From: Porphyromonadaceae bacterium
GTDB taxonomy: Bacteria; Bacteroidota; Bacteroidia; Bacteroidales; UBA12481
Length of the DNA: 45,635 bases
Direction: 5' to 3'
Assembly: GCA_007280905.1 (NCBI GenBank)
Contig: QYQM01000096.1
Location: forward strand, 1 to 45,635
Below the pieces are notes generated by a model. That model was not told the DNA's origin. It worked only from the letters and a program-made list of their open reading frames with translations, and searched no databases. Of this stretch, positions 17,432-26,379 are shown one piece after another (the first letter of the stretch is position 1; every line of letters starts with the position of its first letter). Position numbers and translations under genes: made by a program.

Positions 17432-20400
17432 ATGAAACAACCGGCTGAGATCAGGCCCCGCGACCTGCTGATTTCTTTTCGTTTTCTCTTTGTTGCAGTC
17501 ACTATTCTGCTGGTTGCCCTGATCATTGATCCGGTTGCTCACCTGAAAGAACCGGTTAAAGTATATCCCTCTCAGATTGAAAAAGACTTTCATCGGAAAA
17601 TCAGACTCCTTGAGAATACCGCACACGAAGTCTTGTCAATGGTCTCGAAATATGGCTGGCCGTTGGTCCTGGACAAGGATCCCGGGTTTACCGGCCGTTA
17701 TGCGAAGGATAACGACGGAATAGCCATTTTTATTTTACAGCAGGATTCGATGCTCTTTTGGTCCGATAATTCATTGGTCGTCGAAACAAAGGATCTTTTG
17801 CAGATGGAAACGGGCAGGGTTTACACGTTGCCAAACTGCTCGGTTTATACCAGGGTTTACCGGTTTGATAATTGCAAGGTTGTAGGGGTTGTATTTCTGA
17901 AAAAATTCTTTCCTTACAACAATGAGCTGGTTTCTAATGCATTTCTTGTTGGCAGCAATATTCCGGAATCCTACCGGATCAGTATTCCTCCCGTACCGGA
18001 TGCTATCCAGGTTACTGATGATCAGGGGAGATTTGCCTTTTCACTTATTCCAACTGAAGAGGTAACATCAAGGAAAACCTTGCATTGGCTGACCCTTTTT
18101 CTATACTTTGTAGTTTTCGTATTTATCCTGTTTTTTTTCAGTAATATCATGCGGTTGGCTTTTCGGCTCAAATCTTCAAACTGGTGGCTGTTAGCTTTAT
18201 TGGCAGATTTATTCCTTGTCCGATGGCTTTTATGGTATTTCCGTGAACCGCATTGCGTTTTTAACCTGCCGCTTTTCACTGTTTTTAATCAACCGGTCAT
18301 CTTTCTTGAATCGCGTGGCGATGTGCTGATTAGCATAGTTTTGCTGATCTTTTTTGCCATCTGGTTCTCCAGGTATTTTAAGTTATTCCCCGGACGGGGA
18401 CCCGGCCCTTCCGAAAAGAACGATAAGCGGCTGGTTCAGAGTATGGCGGTTGCGGGCTGGCTTCTGGCGATCATCTGTTTTCTGGGGGCAATCTGGATGA
18501 TCCGGTATTTGCTTCTTCAAAGAACCGGACTTTTAGAAATATACAGGATACTTACCATCAATTTTTCTAATTTACTGGATATCCTGATGTTGCTTGGCAT
18601 CCTGATTGCTTTTGTGCTTTTGCTCTACCGGCTGATCAACCGGATTAAGTCACGACTTACCTGGATTCAGAGTATTATCGGATTGGTTGTGATGTCCATT
18701 CTTTGTTTCGGCTTAGCCAGGGATTCCGGCACCGGTCAGGATTGGGTCAGCCTGATGTTCTTTCTTATACTTTCTGTTGTGATCCTTTCTGTTCAGAATT
18801 ATTCCAGGGTCCGGTTTAATCACGGACTGGTGACCATCATCCTGGTGCTTATTTCAGCATTTATGGTTTATTCCATTGACGGGGTTAACAGGACTAAAGA
18901 AGCCGCTCAGCATAACATGATTCTAAGCAAGTTGTCGTCGGAGCATGATCAGATCGCGGAAATGCTCCTGACCCAGATCGATCCCGATATCAGAGCCGAC
19001 TCGGTCCTTGCAGGATTAGTTCTCGATCGGGAAATGAAACCCGATGATCAGCAGATGGCGATCACCAATTATTTGAAAAACAAATACTTTGGATTATATT
19101 GGAACCGGTTTGAAATTCAGGCCTATTCCTGCAATGCGGCGAGCCGGACTGTGATTCAGCCCGATAATTCCGAAGTCGGCTGTTTGGATTTTTTCGTTCG
19201 CGGCATGCGCGACCGTTACGGGAAGATGCTCCCAGGGACAGCCGGGTTTTATTATCTCGATAATTTCGACGGTGTGATCGAATACCTTGGGGTTTATGAT
19301 CTTTTTACCAGGGATCCCCAAAATAAGACCAGCCTGATCATTAACATTTATTCCCGTTTTGTTGCCCAGGCACTGGGCTATCCCGAACTCCTGATAACAG
19401 GTAAGATCGACCGTGACAGCCTTGACCAGAGTTATTCCTATGCCAAATATCATCTGGGTAACCTTCAATTAACAAGCGGGGATTATGATTACAGCCTTAC
19501 CAGCGATATTTATCCGGGTAAAATAGGTGAAGTGATTGGATTTAAGTCAGATGGATATAATCACTGGATAAAAAAAATCGATAATAACAACGAAATTGTT
19601 ATCAGCCGCCAATCCAATAGAACAGGCGATAATCTGGTTACCTTTTCCTATGTTTTTGTTTTTCTGTTTTTAATCTGGCTGGTGCTGAATGCGATCATGA
19701 CCTGGCCACGGGGTTTCAAACTCCCCGTGTTGGGATTGAAGCAGCGCATTCAATTTACCATGGTATCTTTTCTTGTATTTTCCTTTATGCTGATAGGAGG
19801 AGGCATGACGTATTATGTGATTCAACAGTATAAGCAAAGCAACCGGAAATTGATCATTGAGAAAACTGAATCCCTCCTGGCTGATCTGCAGAATAAGTTG
19901 GGAAAGGCAAATGCGTTGACCAAGGAATGGCAGGATGAGAATTACCGCAGTCTGAATGAACTGATGATTAAGTTTTCTTATGTGTTCAATACCGACATGA
20001 ATATTTTTGATCCTTACGGTAATCTTGTCGTTTCATCCCGTCCGGAGGTTTTTGAATATTACCTGGCTGGCCACAAAATGAATCCCCGCGCTTATTATGT
20101 TATGCATCATCAGGGTAAACCCAGTTTTATTATGAGAGAAAGCATCGAAAACCTGGGTTATTATTCTTCTTACGTGCCTTTGTATAACCAGTACAATAAG
20201 CTTCTCGGATACCTGAACCTTCCTTATTTCAGCAGGCAAAGTGAGACCAGCCGGGAGATTTCCACCATTGTGGTCGCCATGGTTAATGCCTATTTTATCC
20301 TGATCCTTCTAACTGTCTTTCTGGCTGTGGTGCTGGCTAATCAGGTAGCACGCCCGTTGCAGCTTTTACAAAGCAAGCTTGCAGGGCTGCGATTTGGGCG

Positions 20401-21193
20401 AAAAAATCAGAGCATTGAATATCAGAGAGATGATGAGATCGGCCGATTGGTAAAAGAGTATAACCGGATGGTGAGTGAACTGCAGGCGAGTGCTGAAAAG
20501 TTGGCACGGTCGGAACGCGAGAGTGCATGGAGGGAGATGGCACGCCAGATTGCACATGAAATTAAGAATCCGTTGACTCCCATGAAGCTGAGTGTACAGC
20601 ATTTAAGAAAAGCCTGGAAAGACGGGGCACCTGACCTGGATGCTTACATTGACCGGATGACTACCACGCTGATTGACCAGATTGAAACATTATCCAACAT
20701 TGCGAACGAATTTTCAAAATTTGCCCAGATTCCCGGAGCCCATTTTGAGCCGATTGATTTAACGCAAAAAATTCAGCGGATCACGCATCTGTTTGAAGAT
20801 ACCTGCAAGGTTAACCTGATAAAGAATTTTAAGGGTTTGAGTGAGGTTTTAATTTTTGCTGATCCGGAGCAGGTGATACAGGTTTTTAACAATCTGATCA
20901 GAAATGCGATACAGGCGGTCGCTGAAGGAGTGGAGCCGGTTGTGGATATTTCAATTGAAGCAGGAGAGGATACTGTGATAGTTAAAGTTACCGACAATGG
21001 GATCGGAATTACGGACGACCTTCAATCGCGGCTTTTTGAGCCTAACTTCACGACGAAATCGTCGGGGATGGGTCTTGGGCTGGCCATTACGAAGAAAATC
21101 ATGGAGGGATCCAACGGGAAGATCTGGTTTGAGACCAGAAAAAATGCAGGAACCAGTTTTTATCTGGAATGGCCGTTATTTAAGCCGGAATAA
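17432..21193 (+). CDS. Large membrane sensor histidine kinase (NtrY-like)
   Basis: The protein has 1253 residues. An N-terminal helix (about 15-35) precedes a periplasmic domain (to ~220). Then comes a cluster of about seven to eight hydrophobic helices (about 220-500), a second long extracytoplasmic domain (about 500-720) and further helices (about 735-800). A smaller sensor segment (about 800-950) leads to a final helix and a HAMP-like linker (ARPLQLLQSKL, DDEIGRLVKEYNRMVSEL). The kinase core is complete: H-box HEIKNPLTPMKLS with His1042, N-box NNLIRNAIQA (about 1153-1162), G1 DNGIGI, F-box FEPNFTT and G2 GMGLGLAI. The core sequence resembles NtrY-type kinases. No response regulator is next to it, so its partner must be elsewhere. 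The stop codon is one base away from the stop of the converging lipoprotein gene. The stimulus is unknown. Confidence 0.9.
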   Translation: MKQPAEIRPRDLLISFRFLFVAVTILLVALIIDPVAHLKEPVKVYPSQIEKDFHRKIRLLENTAHEVLSMVSKYGWPLVLDKDPGFTGRYAKDNDGIAIFILQQDSMLFWSDNSLVVETKDLLQMETGRVYTLPNCSVYTRVYRFDNCKVVGVVFLKKFFPYNNELVSNAFLVGSNIPESYRISIPPVPDAIQVTDDQGRFAFSLIPTEEVTSRKTLHWLTLFLYFVVFVFILFFFSNIMRLAFRLKSSNWWLLALLADLFLVRWLLWYFREPHCVFNLPLFTVFNQPVIFLESRGDVLISIVLLIFFAIWFSRYFKLFPGRGPGPSEKNDKRLVQSMAVAGWLLAIICFLGAIWMIRYLLLQRTGLLEIYRILTINFSNLLDILMLLGILIAFVLLLYRLINRIKSRLTWIQSIIGLVVMSILCFGLARDSGTGQDWVSLMFFLILSVVILSVQNYSRVRFNHGLVTIILVLISAFMVYSIDGVNRTKEAAQHNMILSKLSSEHDQIAEMLLTQIDPDIRADSVLAGLVLDREMKPDDQQMAITNYLKNKYFGLYWNRFEIQAYSCNAASRTVIQPDNSEVGCLDFFVRGMRDRYGKMLPGTAGFYYLDNFDGVIEYLGVYDLFTRDPQNKTSLIINIYSRFVAQALGYPELLITGKIDRDSLDQSYSYAKYHLGNLQLTSGDYDYSLTSDIYPGKIGEVIGFKSDGYNHWIKKIDNNNEIVISRQSNRTGDNLVTFSYVFVFLFLIWLVLNAIMTWPRGFKLPVLGLKQRIQFTMVSFLVFSFMLIGGGMTYYVIQQYKQSNRKLIIEKTESLLADLQNKLGKANALTKEWQDENYRSLNELMIKFSYVFNTDMNIFDPYGNLVVSSRPEVFEYYLAGHKMNPRAYYVMHHQGKPSFIMRESIENLGYYSSYVPLYNQYNKLLGYLNLPYFSRQSETSREISTIVVAMVNAYFILILLTVFLAVVLANQVARPLQLLQSKLAGLRFGRKNQSIEYQRDDEIGRLVKEYNRMVSELQASAEKLARSERESAWREMARQIAHEIKNPLTPMKLSVQHLRKAWKDGAPDLDAYIDRMTTTLIDQIETLSNIANEFSKFAQIPGAHFEPIDLTQKIQRITHLFEDTCKVNLIKNFKGLSEVLIFADPEQVIQVFNNLIRNAIQAVAEGVEPVVDISIEAGEDTVIVKVTDNGIGITDDLQSRLFEPNFTTKSSGMGLGLAITKKIMEGSNGKIWFETRKNAGTSFYLEWPLFKPE

Positions 21194-21194
21194 T

Positions 21195-21725
21195 CTACCA
21201 GGTAATCACTGAACTCGTATCCCTGTTACTCATGTTCAGACTCCGGTCAACCACATAAAATTCATATCGAAATTCATTGAAAGGCAATGGATTGGAGATT
21301 GAATAGGGATATTCGACGGTCACCGAAATATCGGCAATAAGCGTTTTGTTCTGACCGGTTGGTGTCAGATTCGGGATGCGGTATCTCCTTAATCCGTCCG
21401 GTGCAGGTACTTCGGTAAAACTTCCGTTTTCCTTTTTGTATTCCTGCAGAAAAAGGTTGTAATAAAAGGCGCTGTCTTTGTTAAACGGACCTGTGGTATC
21501 GGTTATGCCGAGTCCGATATCGCCATTGCCATCCGTGAGATGAAAGGTTACCGTAACCCTCTTGACAGGATTATCCAGAACATCAGTAGAATCCTTGGTT
21601 GATACAGAGACAAAACTGATGACCGGTTCATCCGGATAGTCCACGATTTTCTTGCAGGCAGCCAAAAGCAGCAACAGTGCAAGAAATTTAGCCGAAGTTG
21701 ATAGCCTGAATAACATACGAATCAT
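21195..21725 (-). CDS. Conserved lipoprotein of unknown function
   Basis: The protein has 176 residues with a lipoprotein signal peptide ending in LLLAAC (Cys near residue 24). The mature part has strand-rich segments: [20 protein letters not shown] (acidic loop possibly binding Ca2+, inferred), [21 protein letters not shown], and a final [25 protein letters not shown]. This layout suggests a small beta-sandwich. I do not recognise a named family. It starts inside the der stop (ATGA overlap), so it is translationally coupled to der at the end of the era-der run. Its 3' end meets the histidine kinase gene with one base between stops. Confidence 0.75.
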   Translation of the reverse strand: MIRMLFRLSTSAKFLALLLLLAACKKIVDYPDEPVISFVSVSTKDSTDVLDNPVKRVTVTFHLTDGNGDIGLGITDTTGPFNKDSAFYYNLFLQEYKKENGSFTEVPAPDGLRRYRIPNLTPTGQNKTLIADISVTVEYPYSISNPLPFNEFRYEFYVVDRSLNMSNRDTSSVITW

Positions 21726-23026
21726 TTTTCACGGAAAAAGATTTGAATCGGAACGCCGGTAAAATTAAAGTTCTCCCGGATTTTATTCTCAAGATACCGT
21801 TTGTAAGGTTCCTTGATGTATTGAGGTAGATTACAGAAAAAGGCAAATGAAGGAGTTTGATTTGGGAGCTGGGTTGCGTACTTAATCTTGATGAATTTAC
21901 CTTTATTTGCCGGCGGCGGATAAGCAATGATCAGTTCCTGAAGGAGTTCATTCAGTTTATGCGTCGGGACTTTCTGGCGACGGTTATTATAGACCTCAAT
22001 CGCTGTTTCGAGGGCCTTAAGAACCCTCTGTTTAGTGATCGTTGAAGTGAATATGATCGGTACGTCGGTATAGGGTGCTATTCGCTCCTGAATCTCCTTT
22101 GTGAAAGTTTTAGTGGAGTGGGTGTCTTTCTCAACAAGATCCCACTTGTTGACGAGGATCACCACTCCTTTACGGTTCCGCTGAATATTGCCGAAAATTG
22201 TAATATCTTGGGCTTTAATGCCTTCTGTTGCATCAATCATCAGCAGGCAAACATCTGAATTTTCGATGGCCCTGATGGACCGCATCACAGAGTAGAATTC
22301 AACGTCTTCTGAGACCTTGCCTCTTTTCCGGAGTCCGGCTGTATCCACAAGGAAGAAATCGAGCCCGAATTTCTGATACCGGGTATGAATGGAATCCCTG
22401 GTGGTGCCGGAAATCGGAGTAACGATATTCCGATCGACTCCGATCATGGCATTGATAAAGGATGATTTTCCGACATTAGGGCGGCCTACAACCGCAAATT
22501 TTGGAATGTCCGGTTCGTCTTCAAAAACGGCTCTTTCAAAAGCGCCGGTTACAGCATCCAGCAATTCGCCGGTCCCCGTTCCATTAACGGCGGAAACCGG
22601 ATAAATCTCACCCAGGCCGAGACTGAAAAACTCATTGGCCTCCATGAACCGTTTGTTGTTATCTGCCTTATTGACAGCCAGAAAAATCGGTTTTTTCGCT
22701 TTGCGCAAAAGTCCGGCAACAACCTGATCGAGGTCGGTGATCCCAGGTTCCACATCAACGGTAAAAATGATGACGTCAGCTTCCTCGATGGCTAGGACAA
22801 TTTGTTTCCTGATCTCCTCTTCAAAAACATCATCCGAATTGGTAATGTATCCGCCGGTATCGATCAATGAAAATTCATGCCCATTCCAGAAGGCTTTACC
22901 GTAATGACGGTCGCGGGTAACCCCGCTCGACTCATGAACGATTGCCTGCCGGGATTGGGTAATTCGATTGAAAAGGGTTGATTTGCCGACATTTGGCCGG
23001 CCAACGATTGCAACAATATTTGCCAT
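21722..23026 (-). CDS. der: Ribosome-assembly GTPase Der (EngA)
   Basis: Der has two tandem GTPase domains and a C-terminal KH-like domain, and acts in 50S subunit maturation. In this 434-residue protein both P-loops read GRPNVGKS (9-16 and about 179-186). The first domain also has DTGGY and NKAD; the second has [17 protein letters not shown] and NKWD. The C terminus ([44 protein letters not shown]) is the KH-like domain ending. Length is normal. It lies 17 bp downstream of era on the same strand and overlaps the lipoprotein gene by 4 bp. Confidence 0.98.
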   Translation of the reverse strand: MANIVAIVGRPNVGKSTLFNRITQSRQAIVHESSGVTRDRHYGKAFWNGHEFSLIDTGGYITNSDDVFEEEIRKQIVLAIEEADVIIFTVDVEPGITDLDQVVAGLLRKAKKPIFLAVNKADNNKRFMEANEFFSLGLGEIYPVSAVNGTGTGELLDAVTGAFERAVFEDEPDIPKFAVVGRPNVGKSSFINAMIGVDRNIVTPISGTTRDSIHTRYQKFGLDFFLVDTAGLRKRGKVSEDVEFYSVMRSIRAIENSDVCLLMIDATEGIKAQDITIFGNIQRNRKGVVILVNKWDLVEKDTHSTKTFTKEIQERIAPYTDVPIIFTSTITKQRVLKALETAIEVYNNRRQKVPTHKLNELLQELIIAYPPPANKGKFIKIKYATQLPNQTPSFAFFCNLPQYIKEPYKRYLENKIRENFNFTGVPIQIFFREK

Positions 23027-23043
23027 AATTATATCTTTCTGTA

Positions 23044-23919
23044 TCAGAGTTCATAGCCAAAAGATCTCAGGCTTTCGGGTCTATTTCTCCAATCCTGGGC
23101 CACTTTTACGAACATTTCTAAAAATACTTTTTTCCCGAAGAAGACTTCGAGATTCTTTCTGGACTGCATACCGACCCGTTTGAGAGACGATCCTTTATGA
23201 CCGATCAGAATGCCTTTCTGGGAGTCCCGTTCAACGTAAATTATGGTCCGGATACGGATAATATCAGTTTCTTCCTTAAATTCCTCGACTACCGGTTCAA
23301 CCGAGTAGGGAATCTCTTTCTGGTAGTTCTCAAGAATCGCGCCACGTATAATCTCGGTTACGAAAAAACGCTCGGGGCGATCGGTAAGTTGATCCTGATC
23401 GAAATAGGGAGGAGCTTCAGGCAATAATTCTAAAATTCTGGCGAACAGGTTATCCAGGTTAAATTTGAGTAAAGCGGAGGAGGGAAAGATTTCGGCTTTG
23501 GGAAAAATCCCGTGCCATTTTTCTACCAGTTCCTCCACCTGTTGCTGATTGCTGATATCGATTTTATTGAGGATCAGCAACAGGGGAACTTCTGATTTCT
23601 GAACAATCGATATGATATCAGGGTTTTTATCAGCAGTTTCCATTACATCCGTCACATACAACAGAATATCAGCATCGGAAAGGGCTGATCTGGCTGATCT
23701 TACCATAGCTTCCTGAAGTTTGTAAGCCGGTTTGATCATGCCTGGTGTATCAGAATAAACAATCTGATAATCATCCCCGTTGACGATTCCGAAAATGCGG
23801 TGCCGGGTTGTTTGAGATTTGGCTGTAATTACTGACAGCCGTTCACCAACGAGGGCGTTCATTAAGGTGGATTTACCTACGTTGGGGTTACCAATTATAT
23901 TTACGAAGCCGGACTTCAT
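23044..23919 (-). CDS. era: GTPase Era
   Basis: Era is a GTPase that binds the 3' end of 16S rRNA during 30S maturation. The protein has 291 residues with GTPase motifs GNPNVGKS (10-17), SQTTRHRI (switch I), DTPGM and NKID. The C-terminal KH domain (about 195-280) contains [22 protein letters not shown] with the RNA-binding GxxG (GHKG). Size is typical. The start codon is directly preceded by a GGTTRTC tandem repeat (23921-23964), separated by one base. The 5' untranslated region of this transcript is therefore repetitive and no ribosome-binding sequence is visible. It is the first gene of the era-der-lipoprotein run. Confidence 0.97.
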   Translation of the reverse strand: MKSGFVNIIGNPNVGKSTLMNALVGERLSVITAKSQTTRHRIFGIVNGDDYQIVYSDTPGMIKPAYKLQEAMVRSARSALSDADILLYVTDVMETADKNPDIISIVQKSEVPLLLILNKIDISNQQQVEELVEKWHGIFPKAEIFPSSALLKFNLDNLFARILELLPEAPPYFDQDQLTDRPERFFVTEIIRGAILENYQKEIPYSVEPVVEEFKEETDIIRIRTIIYVERDSQKGILIGHKGSSLKRVGMQSRKNLEVFFGKKVFLEMFVKVAQDWRNRPESLRSFGYEL

Positions 23920-23920
23920 G

Positions 23921-23964
23921 GGTTGTCGGTTATCGGTTATCGGTTATCGGTTATCGGTTGTCGG
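23921..23964 (-). repeat. GGTTRTC heptamer array touching the era start codon
   Basis: Six tandem copies of GGTTATC or GGTTGTC (four GGTTATC flanked by GGTTGTC at each end), plus GG, lie one base upstream of the era ATG. In the era transcript the units read GATAACC/GACAACC. Confidence 0.95.
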
Positions 23965-23984
23965 AACTCAGTGTAAAGTTTAAA

Positions 23985-24010
23985 GGTCCCTGCCTTCGCG
24001 GGGATGACAG
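23985..24010 (-). repeat. Dispersed palindromic element (GTCATCCCCGCGAAGGC type)
   Basis: On the minus strand: GTCATCCCCGCGAAGGC followed by AGGGACC. The GTCATCCC...GGGACC frame reappears near 41424, where a second palindrome is nested in it. It is similar in look to widely spread GTCATTCCCGCGAAGGCGGG repeats of other bacteria. It sits between era and the rluB-like gene. Confidence 0.5.
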
Positions 24011-24028
24011 TTTGGGATTTGAAACCCG

Positions 24029-24781
24029 TTATTTATGCATCTTAAGCCAGCCAACCTCTTTGGGGCTCATGAATCTCCATTTTCCGCGAGCGAGGGTTTT
24101 CTTGGTCAGTCCGGCAAAATAAACCCTGTCGAGTTTAATAATCTCAATACCAAGATGTTCGAACATTCTCCTGACTATTCTGTTTTTTCCTGAATGGATT
24201 TCAACGGATACATCTTTTTTCGATGCCGGATCGATATAGGAAATTGCATCCACCTGCATAAGGCCGTCTTCGAGTTCGATTCCCTTAACCATCGTGGTCA
24301 GCATATCTTCGGTTACATTTTGGGCGGTACGTACCTCATAAATTTTTTTAACCTTGTATTTGGGGTGCGTCAGTTTACTTGCCAGGTCTCCGTCGTTAGT
24401 GAGAAGAAGTACTCCGGTGGTGTTCCTGTCGAGACGGCCAACCGGGAAAATCCGTTCGTTTGTAGCGTTCTGCACGAGGTCGAGCACGGTACGGCGGCCT
24501 TCCGGGTCATCGGTGGTTGTAAGGGTATCCTTGGGTTTATTCAGTATAATATAAATTTTCCGTTCGTTTTTGATGGTTTTCCCATTCACTTTAACAGTAT
24601 CACCAGGGTTAACCTGGGTACCCAGTTCTGTTGTTTTTATTCCGTTTATTTCAACAACTCCCCGGCTGATCAGTTCATCTGCATCGCGTCGGGAGCAGAT
24701 TCCCGAAGAAGCAATATATCTGTTCAGACGAATTTTTTCGGGCCGGCTGGGCTTATTTATACTGATTGGTTTCCTGTTCAC
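24029..24781 (-). CDS. rluB: rRNA pseudouridine synthase (RluB/RsuA family)
   Basis: This 250-residue enzyme converts a specific uridine of rRNA to pseudouridine. An S4 RNA-binding domain lies at about 17-63 (IRLNRYIASSGICSRRDADELI, GVVEINGIK). The catalytic domain follows with GRLDRNTTGVLLLTNDGDL, in which Asp118 is the nucleophile. Later motifs are HPKYKVKKIYEV and EIHSGKNRIVRRMFEHLG. The short length with a bare C terminus fits the RluB/RsuA/RluF branch; which uridine is modified cannot be read. The start is GTG 24779-24781, with no better in-frame ATG nearby. The gene is divergent from glmM and upstream of era on the same strand, 109 bp away. Confidence 0.9.
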   Translation of the reverse strand: MNRKPISINKPSRPEKIRLNRYIASSGICSRRDADELISRGVVEINGIKTTELGTQVNPGDTVKVNGKTIKNERKIYIILNKPKDTLTTTDDPEGRRTVLDLVQNATNERIFPVGRLDRNTTGVLLLTNDGDLASKLTHPKYKVKKIYEVRTAQNVTEDMLTTMVKGIELEDGLMQVDAISYIDPASKKDVSVEIHSGKNRIVRRMFEHLGIEIIKLDRVYFAGLTKKTLARGKWRFMSPKEVGWLKMHK

Positions 24782-24799
24782 TTAACTTAAATTATTGAG

Positions 24800-24838
24800 T
24801 TTGCAAAGGTTGGCAAAAAAAAGTTGCCCTTTGCAAAG
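24800..24838. promoter_or_regulatory. Paired TTTGCAAAG sites between rluB and glmM
   Basis: TTTGCAAAG occurs at 24800-24808 and again at 24830-24838, exactly 30 bp apart. The core TTTGCAAA is itself a palindrome. The outer bases also make 10-bp inverted arms (TTTGCAAAGG at 24800, CCTTTGCAAA at 24828). The position in a divergent promoter region suggests an operator, but this is inference. Confidence 0.4.
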
Positions 24839-24881
24839 TTATCAGGAAAACTCAATACCTTGCCGGTTCGTTAATCATCTT

Positions 24882-26279
24882 ATGACTCTTATTAAATCGA
24901 TTTCAGGTATCCGGGGCACCATCGGAGGCCGCCCTGGTGAAGGTTTAACGCCTTTGGATATTGTAAAGTTTACTGCTGCATTTGGAACCTGGGCTTTGCA
25001 CCAAGTTCGAGCTACCGCAAAACGACCTGTTATGGTTGTTGGAAGGGATGCCAGAACTTCCGGAAAACTGGTTGATTCAATTGTATGCTCAACTTTAAAT
25101 GCGTTGGGTATTGATGTGGTTAACGCTGGTTTGGCCACTACACCGACGGTAGAAATGGCAGTGCCTTACCGCGGTGCTATTGCAGGTATTATTCTGACTG
25201 CCAGTCATAATCCCGGCCAATGGAATGCATTGAAACTGGTTAACCGGCACGGGGAATTTATTTCTGCTCAGGAGGGGGAAGAGGTTCTGCTTTTGGCCGG
25301 CCAGGAGATGTTTGAGTTTGTAGCGGCTGACAAATTAGGTGCATCCACAGAGATGGATTTTTTGCCGTATCACATTCGGAAAGTATTGAAATTGCCGCAG
25401 GTTAACCGCGATGAAATTATTTGCGCAGGGATAACCGTTGTGGTTGATGCTGTAAATTCCGTTGGCGGAGTGGCTGTGCCTGCGCTGCTGGAGGCGTTGG
25501 GGATAAAAAAGATCATCAGGCTGAACTGCAAACCAGATGGGAAATTCGCGCATAATCCCGAGCCTTTGCCTGAACATCTGGGTAAACTGGCAGAGGAGGT
25601 TTTAAAAAATAAGGCTGATTTAGGAATTGCGGTAGATCCTGATGTGGATCGCCTGGCTTTGGTGAATGAGGATGGCAGTTTCTTTGGAGAAGAATACACG
25701 CTCGTGGCTGTTGCAGATTATATTCTTTCAAAGAGCCCCGGCAATACGGTTTCCAACCTTTCGTCGAGCAGGGCACTAAGGATCGTTACGGAGAAGTACG
25801 GCGGATCTTACCTGGCAACGCCTGTCGGGGAGGTCAACGTGGTGAATGGTATGAAACTAACCAGAGCTGTGATTGGCGGGGAAGGTAACGGGGGAATTAT
25901 TCTACCCGCTTTGCATTATGGCAGGGATGCGCTGGTTGGAATAGCCCTTTTCCTTTCCTATTTTGCCGTCAGCGGAAAAACGATGACCGCGATAAAAGAG
26001 AATTTTCCGGCATTCGAGATGGCCAAAAAGAAAATTGATTTGACATCCGGGACAGATATCCAGAGAATTTTTGATGGCATAGGAAATCATTATAAAAATT
26101 ATCCGGCTATCACATCAGATGGGTTGAAAATTGAATTTCCGGAAGGCTGGGTCCATTTGCGCAAATCAAATACCGAACCGATTATCCGGGTTTATTCTGA
26201 AGCCGGATCTTTCGAAGAAGCCGATCAACTCGGAAACCAGTTTGTTCAGGAAATCCTTGATTTTGTTAAGAAGTGTTAA
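24882..26279 (+). CDS. glmM: Phosphoglucosamine mutase
   Basis: GlmM interconverts glucosamine-6-phosphate and glucosamine-1-phosphate for UDP-GlcNAc, peptidoglycan and LPS synthesis. From ATG 24882 the protein has 465 residues and begins MTLIKSISGIRGTIGG, the usual start. The longer frame from 24795 adds 29 residues without homology and is rejected. The phosphoserine loop TASHNPGQ has catalytic Ser108, the metal-binding loop is DPDVDR (252-257), the sugar loop is GEGNGG, and the phosphate loop is RKSNTEPIIRVYSEA near the C terminus. The form with TASHNPGQWNALK is typical of Bacteroidetes. A general phosphomannomutase or phosphoglucomutase cannot be fully excluded by sequence alone. Confidence 0.92.
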   Translation: MTLIKSISGIRGTIGGRPGEGLTPLDIVKFTAAFGTWALHQVRATAKRPVMVVGRDARTSGKLVDSIVCSTLNALGIDVVNAGLATTPTVEMAVPYRGAIAGIILTASHNPGQWNALKLVNRHGEFISAQEGEEVLLLAGQEMFEFVAADKLGASTEMDFLPYHIRKVLKLPQVNRDEIICAGITVVVDAVNSVGGVAVPALLEALGIKKIIRLNCKPDGKFAHNPEPLPEHLGKLAEEVLKNKADLGIAVDPDVDRLALVNEDGSFFGEEYTLVAVADYILSKSPGNTVSNLSSSRALRIVTEKYGGSYLATPVGEVNVVNGMKLTRAVIGGEGNGGIILPALHYGRDALVGIALFLSYFAVSGKTMTAIKENFPAFEMAKKKIDLTSGTDIQRIFDGIGNHYKNYPAITSDGLKIEFPEGWVHLRKSNTEPIIRVYSEAGSFEEADQLGNQFVQEILDFVKKC

Positions 26280-26327
26280 AAAATCCTAATTACAGGGTGA
26301 TTGTTTTATCAAACGGATTCGTTAGAT

Positions 26328-26335
26328 TAAGTTTG
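26328..26335 (+). promoter_or_regulatory. Candidate -7 box (TAAGTTTG) of the efflux operon
   Basis: TAAGTTTG matches TAnnTTTG exactly. A TTGTTTT run lies about 20-27 nt upstream, in the place of a -33 box. The adaptor ATG is 44 nt downstream. Confidence 0.55.
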
Positions 26336-26379
26336 CAGGCGGATAATTATTTTCAACAATCTTACTAATCCCCTTAGTT

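Noticed and set aside
24795-24881. N-terminal extension of GlmM by 29 residues
   Set aside because: The extra residues do not resemble GlmM, and ATG 24882 gives the canonical start; the region also carries the TTTGCAAAG sites.
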